Below are positions 56,989 to 64,000 of a DNA stretch of 64,000 nt, piece after piece; the stretch's first letter is position 1, and each line of letters begins with the position of its first letter. The notes beneath the pieces are model-generated. The model did no database searches. It was not told where the DNA came from and saw only the letters and a program-made list of their open reading frames with translations. A program made the translations under genes and the position numbers. The stretch covers positions 2,480,001-2,544,000 of the forward strand of contig NZ_JAIVFL010000001.1 of the NCBI RefSeq assembly GCF_022760805.1, given 5' to 3'. This DNA is from Candidatus Mycolicibacterium alkanivorans (lineage in GTDB: Bacteria > Actinomycetota > Actinomycetes > Mycobacteriales > Mycobacteriaceae).

Positions 56989-57765
56989 ATGACCGAGGGG
57001 GACCAGGCCGCCGAGGCCGAGCACGGGCGGCATGAACTGCCCGAAGGACAGACCCCGCCCCGGGGCCGCCGCAGCCGCTCGCAGGTGGTGTTCGGGGTGC
57101 TCGGGGTGGTGTTGTGCCTGGTGCTGGGCATCGCGATCGTCACGCAGGTCCGGCAGACCGAGTCCGGTGACGCCCTGGAAACCGCCCGGCCGGCCGACTT
57201 GCTGGTCCTGCTGGGCTCGCTGCAGCAGCGAGAGGCCGCACTCAACACCGAGGTCGCCGAGTTGCAACGCAACCTCGCCGCCATGCAGGCCGCCGGCACC
57301 AGCGACCAGGCCGCCATCCAGAACGCCCAGGCCCGGCTGGCCGCGCTGTCCATCTTGATCGGCACGGTGGCGGCCAGCGGGCCGGGGGTCAACATCACCA
57401 TCGACGATCCCGGACCGGGGGTGGCGCCCGAAACCTTGCTCGACGTCATCAACGAACTGCGTGCCGCCGGTGCCGAGGCGATGGAGATCCGCTCCGGCCC
57501 TCAGGCGGTCCGGGTCGGGGTCGACACCTGGGTGGTCGGCAGCCCCGGCGCCCTGGTGGTCGACACCCAGACGCTGGCTCCGCCGTATTCCGTTCTGGCC
57601 ATTGGCGATCCGCCGACCCTGGCCGCCGCGATGAACATTCCGGGCGGCGCGGTCGACAGCGTCGAGCGCGTCGGCGGCCGGATGACGGTCACCCAGTCCG
57701 ATCATGTGGAGATCACCACCTTGCGGCAACCGAAACCGCGCCAATACGCTCAGCCCGTCAAATGA
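56989..57765 (+). CDS. DUF881 membrane-anchored protein (Rv1825-like)
   Basis: A 258-residue protein with a short charged cytoplasmic head ([17 protein letters not shown]), one membrane helix (~35-55), a coiled-coil region ([21 protein letters not shown]) and a DUF881 domain ([37 protein letters not shown]). It starts 1 bp after the DUF1290 stop. Rv1825 has been discussed as a cell-wall-associated protein; a part in envelope growth is likely but not proven from sequence. Confidence 0.88.
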   Translation: MTEGDQAAEAEHGRHELPEGQTPPRGRRSRSQVVFGVLGVVLCLVLGIAIVTQVRQTESGDALETARPADLLVLLGSLQQREAALNTEVAELQRNLAAMQAAGTSDQAAIQNAQARLAALSILIGTVAASGPGVNITIDDPGPGVAPETLLDVINELRAAGAEAMEIRSGPQAVRVGVDTWVVGSPGALVVDTQTLAPPYSVLAIGDPPTLAAAMNIPGGAVDSVERVGGRMTVTQSDHVEITTLRQPKPRQYAQPVK

Positions 57766-57787
57766 GCGCCGCTGTCAAAGGAGCACC

Positions 57788-58183
57788 GTGAGCGAAATCC
57801 CAGCCGACCTGCGCTACACCGCCGAACACGAGTGGGTGCGCGTCACCGGTGACGGCACTGTGCGGGTCGGGATCACCGACTTCGCCCAGTCGTCCCTCGG
57901 CGATGTGGTCTACGTGCAGTTGCCCGACGTCGGCAGCGAGGTCACGGCCGGCGAGTCGTTCGGCGAGGTGGAGTCCACCAAGTCGGTGTCCGACCTCTAC
58001 GCGCCGGTCACCGCGAAAGTAATTGCCGTCAACGGCGATCTGGAGTCCAACCCGCAACTGGTCAACTCCGATCCGTACGGCCTGGGGTGGTTGTTGGAGC
58101 TGGAGGCCGACGGCGATACCCTCGAACAGGGGTTGGCGGCCCTGCTGGACGCGGATGCCTATCGGGGCACAGTGACGGAATGA
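57788..58183 (+). CDS. gcvH: Glycine cleavage system H protein
   Basis: A 131-residue lipoyl carrier with the lipoylation Lys in [19 protein letters not shown] and the conserved start [10 protein letters not shown]. It shuttles the aminomethyl group between the P, T and L proteins. The GTG at 57788 follows GGAG at 4 bp. gcvB lies ~3 kb downstream behind a glycine riboswitch, while gcvH has no aptamer of its own that I can see. Confidence 0.96.
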   Translation: MSEIPADLRYTAEHEWVRVTGDGTVRVGITDFAQSSLGDVVYVQLPDVGSEVTAGESFGEVESTKSVSDLYAPVTAKVIAVNGDLESNPQLVNSDPYGLGWLLELEADGDTLEQGLAALLDADAYRGTVTE

Positions 58184-58342
58184 ACGGTTGTTAGGGTACC
58201 TGCTGGTCACCGATCCGGCGGCGGTGGGCACACTGACGACCGCTGCGCGGTACGGTCGACGGAAGTGATGGTGAGGCGGACGGGCGCCCTGTGCGGACAC
58301 CCCGCCAGGTATCGCCACGGCAGCCAGTGAGGAGCACAGCGG

Positions 58343-58825
58343 GTGACGGACAAGGACCACAACTCCGGGGCGGAAACGTCTGACGAAGTCACCGTGGAGA
58401 CGACGTCCGTCTTCCGCGCCGACTTCCTCAACGAGTTGGACGCCCCGGCGAGCCCCAGCGGTGAGAACGCGGTATCGGGGGTCGAGGGCCTCCCGGTCGG
58501 CTCGGCGCTGCTGGTCGTCAAACGTGGGCCCAATGCGGGCTCGAGGTTCCTGCTCGACCAGCCCACCACGTCGGCGGGCCGGCATCCCGATTCCGACATC
58601 TTCCTCGACGACGTGACCGTCAGCCGCAGGCATGCCGAGTTCCGGTTGGACGGCAACGAATTCCAGGTGGTCGACGTCGGCAGCCTTAACGGCACCTACG
58701 TCAACCGCGAGCCCGTGGACTCCGCGACGCTGGCCAACGGCGACGAGGTGCAGATCGGCAAATTCCGGCTGGTGTTCCTGATCGGTCCGAAGCCCGCCGA
58801 CGACGAAGGCGGTCCGGGAAGCTAG
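58343..58825 (+). CDS. garA: FHA-domain regulator GarA
   Basis: A 160-residue protein. An N-terminal tail carries the kinase target VTVETTSVF (adjacent Thr residues, phosphorylated by PknB or PknG in the family). It is followed by an FHA domain (~60-150) with GRHPDSDIFLDDVTVSRRH and VVDVGSLNGTYVN, which bind phosphothreonine. Unphosphorylated GarA binds and regulates 2-oxoglutarate dehydrogenase and glutamate dehydrogenase; phosphorylation makes it close on itself. It equals Rv1827. Confidence 0.96.
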   Translation: MTDKDHNSGAETSDEVTVETTSVFRADFLNELDAPASPSGENAVSGVEGLPVGSALLVVKRGPNAGSRFLLDQPTTSAGRHPDSDIFLDDVTVSRRHAEFRLDGNEFQVVDVGSLNGTYVNREPVDSATLANGDEVQIGKFRLVFLIGPKPADDEGGPGS

Positions 58826-59557
58826 ATGACCGCCCCCGATACTCCCGCGCTTGCCGGGATGTCGATCGGAGCGGTCCTGGAACTGCTGCGACCGGACTTC
58901 CCGGACGTGACGATCTCCAAGATCCGGTTCTTGGAAGCCGAGGGTCTCGTCACGCCACAGCGCAGCGCATCGGGGTATCGGCGGTTCACCGCCTACGACT
59001 GCGCCAGGTTGCGGTTCATCCTGACTGCCCAGCGCGACCACTACCTGCCGTTGAAGGTCATCAAGGCCCAGCTCGACGCGCAGCCCGACGGCGAGCTGCC
59101 GCAGGCCGGATTCTCTTATGGCGTACCGCGTTTGGTGCCGGTCTCCGAGCACGCCGCCGCGGACACCGCGGCAGTGACCCGCGCACAGGTACGGCTCAGC
59201 CGCGAAGACGTCCTGGAGCGTTCGGGTGTCCGGGAGGATCTGCTGACCGCGCTGTGCAAGGCCGGCGTGATCACCACCGGACCGGGCGGGTTCTTCGACG
59301 AGCACGCGGTAGTCATCGTCCAGTGCGCGAACGCACTTGGCGAATACGGCGTGGAGCCCCGGCACCTGCGGGCGTTCCGGTCGGCGGCGGACCGCCAGTC
59401 CGACCTGATCGCCCAGATCGCCGGTCCGGTGGGCAAGGCCGACAAGACCGGTGCGCGCGACCGGGCCGACGATCTGGCCCGCGAGGTGGCGGCCCTGGCG
59501 ATCACCTTGCACACCTCCCTGATCAAGTCCGCTGTACGCGACGTACTGGATCGCTGA
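58826..59557 (+). CDS. MerR-family regulator (Rv1828/FtsR-like)
   Basis: A 243-residue regulator with an N-terminal MerR winged helix ([49 protein letters not shown]), a helical linker and a C-terminal domain without metal-binding Cys. The ATG directly follows the garA stop. The corynebacterial orthologue FtsR activates ftsZ, so a cell-division role is plausible. Confidence 0.92.
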   Translation: MTAPDTPALAGMSIGAVLELLRPDFPDVTISKIRFLEAEGLVTPQRSASGYRRFTAYDCARLRFILTAQRDHYLPLKVIKAQLDAQPDGELPQAGFSYGVPRLVPVSEHAAADTAAVTRAQVRLSREDVLERSGVREDLLTALCKAGVITTGPGGFFDEHAVVIVQCANALGEYGVEPRHLRAFRSAADRQSDLIAQIAGPVGKADKTGARDRADDLAREVAALAITLHTSLIKSAVRDVLDR

Positions 59558-59606
59558 GGACTAGACTCAGACGCGGCGGCACAACCAGGGCGGAGGTCAG
59601 ACACAA

Positions 59607-60101
59607 ATGGGTGAGGTTCGTGTGGTCGGCATTCGTGTCGAGCAGCCCCAGAACCAGCCGGTCTTGTTGCTGCGCGAGTCCAACGGAGACCGCTACCTGC
59701 CCATCTGGATCGGCCAGTCGGAGGCCACGGCGATCGCCCTCGAGCAGCAGGGCGTGGAGCCCGCCCGGCCGCTGACCCACGATTTGATCCGAGATCTCAT
59801 TGGCGCACTTGGGCATTCGCTCAAGGAGGTCAGAATCGTCGATCTGCAGGAGGGCACCTTCTACGCCGACCTGATCTTCGATCGCGACATCAAGGTGTCG
59901 GCGCGCCCGTCGGACTCGGTGGCTATCGCCTTGCGGATGGGCGTGCCGATCTATGTCGAGGAGGCGGTGCTGGCCGAGGCCGGGCTGCTGATCCCCGACG
60001 AGAGCGGCGAGGAAGGCGCAGGGGCCGTCCGCGAGGACGAGGTCGAGAAATTCAAGGAGTTCCTCGACAGCGTCTCCCCGGATGATTTCAAGGCCACCTG
60101 A
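59607..60101 (+). CDS. Bifunctional nuclease family protein, DUF151 (Rv1829-like)
   Basis: A 164-residue DUF151/BFN protein: NQPVLLLRESNGDRYLPIWIG, then QSEATAIALEQQGV, a central RPLTHDLIRDLI and SARPSDSVAIALRMGVPIYVEE are all family hallmarks. An acidic C-terminal tail (EEGAGAVREDEVEKF) follows. DUF151 relatives in plants have RNase/DNase activity; the bacterial role is not established. It lies 49 bp downstream of the MerR gene. Confidence 0.92.
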   Translation: MGEVRVVGIRVEQPQNQPVLLLRESNGDRYLPIWIGQSEATAIALEQQGVEPARPLTHDLIRDLIGALGHSLKEVRIVDLQEGTFYADLIFDRDIKVSARPSDSVAIALRMGVPIYVEEAVLAEAGLLIPDESGEEGAGAVREDEVEKFKEFLDSVSPDDFKAT

Positions 60102-60358
60102 GCGGGTGTCCGGGCGCGGGTTCGCAAAGCACGGTCGCCGACCAAGATCACGGATGCGTCTCATCTGGGTGGGCAGCGGTTCGACACGCGCGGCGGATGC
60201 CGGGGAGCATGCCCTGCGGCGGCCATACTTTGATTGCGACGACGAGCACGACTGCCCGTCGATAAGCGTATGCTCGGAGGACTCGGACTAGGACTAGGGC
60301 AAACGCGGTTGGTGGAGCGGTCAGCGGGCCACTGGTTCGAACGGCGAGAGGAAGCATC
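60102..60358. promoter_or_regulatory. Intergenic region upstream of the second MerR gene
   Basis: About 257 bp, probably holding the promoter of the Rv1830-like regulator. A stretch near 60324-60341 (tggttcga) looks tRNA T-loop-like but no cloverleaf forms. I cannot define the operator by eye. Confidence 0.35.
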
Positions 60359-61006
60359 GTGGGCGAGAAGCCACGTCAGGGACAGCTGGATCTTGCCGGC
60401 ACCGGTCTTTCCGATTCCGCGGGTCGCTACGAGGTGGACGGCGCCGGGTCGGCCCCGGTAGGCGAGGCGGTGCAGCCGGGTCTCTTCCCGGACAATTCGG
60501 TGCCCGACGAGCTAGTGGGTTACCGAGGGCCGAGCGCCTGCCAGATCGCCGGAATCACCTACCGCCAGCTCGATTACTGGGCCCGCACCTCGCTGGTGGT
60601 GCCGTCGATCCGCGGCGCGGCCGGCTCGGGCAGCCAGCGGCTGTACTCGTTCAAAGACGTCCTGGTCCTCAAGATCGTCAAGCGCCTTCTCGACACCGGC
60701 ATCTCGCTGCATAACATCCGCGTCGCCGTGGACCACCTGCGCCAGCGCGGCGTCCAGGACCTGGCCAACATCACACTGTTCTCCGACGGCACCACGGTCT
60801 ACGAATGCACCTCGGCCGAAGAGGTCGTCGACCTGCTGCAGGGCGGTCAGGGTGTGTTCGGCATCGCGGTGAGCGGCGCGATGCGGGAGCTCACCGGCGT
60901 GATCGCCGACTTCCCGGGCGAGCGCGCCGATGGCGGCGAGTCGATCGCCGCGCCCGAGGACGAGCTGTCCTCGCGGCGCAAGAGCCGCGACCGCAAGATC
61001 GGCTGA
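60359..61006 (+). CDS. MerR-family regulator (Rv1830/McdR-like)
   Basis: A 215-residue regulator. A ~50-residue unstructured N-terminus precedes the MerR helix-turn-helix ([45 protein letters not shown]) and a coiled helix with [15 protein letters not shown]. No metal or drug-binding Cys is visible. Orthologues of Rv1830 have been linked to growth and division control. The GTG at 60359 follows GAGAGGAAG. Confidence 0.9.
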   Translation: MGEKPRQGQLDLAGTGLSDSAGRYEVDGAGSAPVGEAVQPGLFPDNSVPDELVGYRGPSACQIAGITYRQLDYWARTSLVVPSIRGAAGSGSQRLYSFKDVLVLKIVKRLLDTGISLHNIRVAVDHLRQRGVQDLANITLFSDGTTVYECTSAEEVVDLLQGGQGVFGIAVSGAMRELTGVIADFPGERADGGESIAAPEDELSSRRKSRDRKIG

Positions 61007-61077
61007 CGCCCTTCTCCTCGCGAGCAGCGCGGCGAATGACCCGACCAGCGGGCTAGGATCAATACTGCATCGCCCCC

Positions 61078-61285
61078 GCGCGGGAGAGTTCCGTGGCCGC
61101 CAGTCACGGACGCCGAAGGAGCAACACCTCTCCGTCAACCTCTCAGGCACCCGGACCGCGCGTGGCCACGATGCCTCTGGAAAGCGGTGACCGCACGTCA
61201 CCCGCCCATGGGGAAAGGCACCGAGTTCGGCGCCGAATCTCTCAGGCACCCGAACCGGGTCGACGACAGAGGGAGAGGACGCCAC
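61078..61285 (+). ncRNA. Tandem glycine riboswitch upstream of gcvB
   Basis: Two glycine aptamers lie head to tail ending ~40 bp before gcvB. Aptamer 1 (~61078-61184) has the core GGGAGAG, CGCCGAAGGAGCAA, CTCTCAGGCACCCGGACCG and CTCTGGAAAG. Aptamer 2 (~61190-61285) has GGGGAAAGGCACC, CGCCGAATCTCTCAGGCACC and ACAGAGGGAGAG. The repeated CTCTCAGGCA box is diagnostic. Glycine binding normally turns on expression of the glycine cleavage genes. Exact ends are approximate. Confidence 0.9.
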
Positions 61286-61323
61286 AGACGGCTGCGTCCG
61301 CCCTCAGTCAGGAGTCCTTCGAA

Positions 61324-64000
61324 GTGTCCGACCATACCCAGCCACTGTTCGCCGATCGTCACATCGGACCGGATTCCGACGACATTGCCGCCATGCTCGA
61401 CGTGATCGGTGTGGCCTCACTCGACGAGCTCGCCGCCAAGGCACTGCCCGCCGGAATTCTCGACGCCGTCGGCCCCGACGGTCTGGCGCCGGGGCTGGAC
61501 GGCCTGCCGGCCGCCGTCGGCGAGCACGCGGCGCTGGCCGAGCTGAAGGCGATGGCGGATGCCAACACCATCGCGGTGTCGATGATCGGTCAGGGCTACT
61601 ACGACACGCTCACCCCGCCGGTGTTGCTGCGCAACATCCTGGAAAACCCGGCCTGGTACACGGCGTACACGCCGTACCAGCCGGAAATCAGCCAGGGACG
61701 GCTCGAGGCGCTGCTGAACTTCCAGACCATGATCTCCGACCTGACCGGCCTGGAGGTGGCCAACGCCTCGATGCTCGACGAGGGCACCGCGGCCGCCGAG
61801 GCGATGACGCTGATGCACCGCGCGTCGCGCGGATCGGCAAACCGGCTGGCTGTCGACGAGGACCTGCTCACCCAGGCCGCGGCCATTTTGGCGACTAGGG
61901 CGGAGCCGCTGGGCATCGAGATCGTCACCGCCGACCTGCGCAACGGGCTGCCCGAAGGCGAGTTCTTCGGTGTCGTCGCCCAACTGCCCGGGGCCAGCGG
62001 GCGGGTGACGGACTGGTCGAAGCTCGTCGAGCAGGCCCACGAACGCGGCGCCCTGATCGCGTTGGGCGCCGACCTGCTGGCGCTGACCCTGATCGCCCCG
62101 CCGGGCGAGATCGGCGCCGACGTGGCGTTCGGCAGCACCCAACGATTCGGTGTCCCAATGGGCTTCGGCGGCCCGCACGCCGGCTACCTGGCCGTGCACG
62201 GCAAGCACGCCCGGCAGTTGCCCGGCCGCCTGGTCGGGGTGTCGGTGGACGCCGACGGGTCGCCGGCCTACCGGCTGTCGCTGCAGACCCGCGAACAGCA
62301 CATCCGCCGCGACAAGGCGACCTCCAACATCTGTACCGCCCAGGTGCTGCTGGCCATCATGGCCGCGATGTATGCCAGCTACCACGGTGCCGACGGATTG
62401 ACCGGCATCGCGCGGCGCGTGCACGGACATGCCCGCACGCTTGCCGCCGGACTGGCCGCCGCCGGTGTCGAGGTGGTGCACGACACGTTCTTCGACACGA
62501 TCCTGGTGCAGGTGCCCAACCGGGCCGGCGCCGTGAAGGCCGAGGCCAAGGGCCGCGGCATCAACATCTGGCGCGTCGACGCCGACCACGTCTCCATCGC
62601 CTGCGACGAAGCCACCACCTCCGAGCATGTCGCGCTGGTGCTGGAATGCTTCGGCGCCGCACCGGCCGGGGATTACTCCGGACCCCAAATCGACTCGCGG
62701 ACAAGTGAATTCCTGACCCATCCGGCGTTCACCCGGTACCGCACCGAGACCGAGATGATGCGGTACCTGCGCACGCTGGCCGACAAGGACATCGCGTTGG
62801 ACCGCAGCATGATCCCGCTGGGCTCGTGCACCATGAAGCTCAACGCCGCCGCGGAGATGGAGTCCATCACCTGGCCGGAGTTCGGCCGCCAGCATCCGTT
62901 CGCCCCGGCCGGCGACACCCCGGGCCTGCGCAAGCTGATCGCCGATCTGGAGGGCTGGTTGACAGCGGTCACCGGTTACGACGCAATCTCGTTGCAGCCC
63001 AACGCCGGATCGCAGGGTGAGTACGCCGGTCTGCTGGCCATCCACGCCTACCACGCCGGCCGTGGCGACACCCACCGCGACATCTGCCTGATCCCGTCCA
63101 GCGCGCACGGCACCAACGCGGCCTCGGCGGCGATGGCCGGCATGCGGGTGGTCGTGGTGGCCTGCCGGGAGAACGGGGACGTCGACCTCGACGACCTGCA
63201 CGCCAAGGTGGCCGAGCACGCCGACAAGCTTGCGGCGCTGATGATCACCTATCCCTCGACCCACGGGGTGTTCGAACACGACATCGCCGACATCTGCGCG
63301 GCCGTTCACGACGCCGGCGGTCAGGTCTACGTCGACGGTGCCAACCTCAATGCGCTGGTCGGGCTGGCCCGGCCGGGTAAGTTCGGCGGTGACGTGAGTC
63401 ACCTGAACCTGCACAAGACGTTCTGCGTTCCGCACGGCGGCGGCGGCCCCGGTGTCGGCCCGGTCGCGGTGCGTGCGCATCTGGCGCCGTATCTGCCGGG
63501 CCATCCGCTTGCCGAGGAGTTGCCGAACGGGCATGTCGTGTCGGCGGCCCCGTACGGGTCGGCGTCGATCCTGCCGATCACGTGGGCCTACATCCGGATG
63601 ATGGGCGGACGCGGACTGCGGGACGCCTCGCTGACGGCGATCGCCTCGGCGAACTACATCGCCCGCCGCCTCGACGAGTACTACCCGGTGCTGTACACCG
63701 GGGAGAACGGCATGGTGGCCCACGAGTGCATTCTTGATCTGCGCGGCATCACCAAGGCCGCCGGTGTCACGGTCGACGATGTGGCGAAGCGGTTGGCGGA
63801 CTACGGTTTCCACGCGCCGACGATGAGCTTCCCGGTGGCGGGCACGTTGATGGTGGAGCCGACCGAGAGCGAGAGCCTGGCCGAGGTGGACGCGTTCTGC
63901 GAGGCGATGATCGCCATCCGCGGCGAGATCGACAAGGTCGGCTCGGGGGAGTGGTCGGCCGAGGACAACCCGCTGCACAACGCCCCGCACACCGCCGAGT
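61324..64000 (+). CDS. gcvB: Glycine dehydrogenase (decarboxylating), P protein; runs off right edge
   Basis: At least 892 codons of the glycine cleavage P protein (also called gcvP), starting GTG with AGGAG 9 bp upstream. N-terminal [46 protein letters not shown] and [15 protein letters not shown] are typical. The PLP Lys is residue ~698 in [18 protein letters not shown]. The length so far suggests only ~50 residues lie beyond the window. The enzyme decarboxylates glycine and hands the aminomethyl group to GcvH. Expression should be under the tandem glycine riboswitch in its leader. Confidence 0.97.
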   Translation, partial: MSDHTQPLFADRHIGPDSDDIAAMLDVIGVASLDELAAKALPAGILDAVGPDGLAPGLDGLPAAVGEHAALAELKAMADANTIAVSMIGQGYYDTLTPPVLLRNILENPAWYTAYTPYQPEISQGRLEALLNFQTMISDLTGLEVANASMLDEGTAAAEAMTLMHRASRGSANRLAVDEDLLTQAAAILATRAEPLGIEIVTADLRNGLPEGEFFGVVAQLPGASGRVTDWSKLVEQAHERGALIALGADLLALTLIAPPGEIGADVAFGSTQRFGVPMGFGGPHAGYLAVHGKHARQLPGRLVGVSVDADGSPAYRLSLQTREQHIRRDKATSNICTAQVLLAIMAAMYASYHGADGLTGIARRVHGHARTLAAGLAAAGVEVVHDTFFDTILVQVPNRAGAVKAEAKGRGINIWRVDADHVSIACDEATTSEHVALVLECFGAAPAGDYSGPQIDSRTSEFLTHPAFTRYRTETEMMRYLRTLADKDIALDRSMIPLGSCTMKLNAAAEMESITWPEFGRQHPFAPAGDTPGLRKLIADLEGWLTAVTGYDAISLQPNAGSQGEYAGLLAIHAYHAGRGDTHRDICLIPSSAHGTNAASAAMAGMRVVVVACRENGDVDLDDLHAKVAEHADKLAALMITYPSTHGVFEHDIADICAAVHDAGGQVYVDGANLNALVGLARPGKFGGDVSHLNLHKTFCVPHGGGGPGVGPVAVRAHLAPYLPGHPLAEELPNGHVVSAAPYGSASILPITWAYIRMMGGRGLRDASLTAIASANYIARRLDEYYPVLYTGENGMVAHECILDLRGITKAAGVTVDDVAKRLADYGFHAPTMSFPVAGTLMVEPTESESLAEVDAFCEAMIAIRGEIDKVGSGEWSAEDNPLHNAPHTAE

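Noticed and set aside
60301..60358. Stretch with ggttcgaac resembling a tRNA T-loop
   Set aside because: No acceptor stem, D-arm or anticodon arm can be paired around it; also it directly precedes a ribosome-binding site.
61417..63990. 857-codon open frame on the minus strand
   Set aside because: It is exactly antisense to the well-conserved gcvB coding sequence; the frame is open only because of high GC codon use, and its translation is His/Arg/Gly-rich without motifs.

Overview
The window is GC-rich actinobacterial DNA and almost certainly comes from a non-tuberculous (environmental, probably fast-growing) Mycobacterium/Mycolicibacterium. The right-hand third follows a gene order I know from M. 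tuberculosis: an Rv1815-like protease, bacA (Rv1819c), ilvG, secA2, pgsA2, the DUF881/small-basic trio, gcvH, garA, the MerR regulator Rv1828, the DUF151 nuclease Rv1829, the MerR regulator Rv1830 and gcvB (Rv1832). These assignments rest on remembered family motifs and synteny; no database was searched.

Region 1 (1-9.35 kb, all minus strand) is a compact biosynthetic operon: a DarB-like ketosynthase III, a DarA-like dialkylresorcinol enzyme, a free ACP, a KS-AT-ACP polyketide synthase without reductive domains, a 57-residue unknown protein, a fatty acyl-AMP ligase, an FAD aromatic hydroxylase and an O-methyltransferase cut by the window edge. Most junctions are 4-bp ATGA or GTGA overlaps. 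The logic suggests that a fatty acid is activated and extended once to a beta-keto thioester, condensed and cyclised by DarB, aromatised by DarA, then hydroxylated and methylated. This would give a decorated dialkylresorcinol or quinone lipid. It is the best candidate here for an undescribed system. An IS701-type transposase relic and an IS1096-passenger-like gene lie just upstream.

Region 2 (9.6-31 kb) mixes intact metabolic genes with many decayed ones. Intact genes include ctaD, a persulfide dioxygenase-rhodanese behind a CsoR/CstR-like operator, an NCS2 purine permease, isocitrate lyase, an aldehyde dehydrogenase, dtd, DUF488 and a cupin. Relics include a P-type ATPase with about four frameshifts, a universal stress protein tail, a sulfide:quinone oxidoreductase scar, a GH16 glucanase, an MFS tail, an alpha/beta hydrolase head, a PRC-barrel protein, an SDR fragment and IS fragments. 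One intact gene encodes a secreted protein built of 20-residue repeats.

Region 3 (31-46 kb) holds a cytochrome-b/molybdopterin membrane oxidoreductase, a ferredoxin-reductase-type flavoprotein, a receptor Ser/Thr kinase, a DUF222-HNH protein, a Nudix hydrolase, malQ, an MFS exporter, a KhtT/KefB-like antiporter pair and a B-lectin/LysM protein. Further relics are photolyase-related, LLM-oxidoreductase and FAD-oxidoreductase fragments.

Region 4 (46-64 kb) is the conserved block. It has two tandem BacA-type ABC transporters, one with Arg in place of the Walker A Lys, followed by the SecA2 to GarA genes and a tandem glycine riboswitch in front of gcvB, which runs off the right edge.
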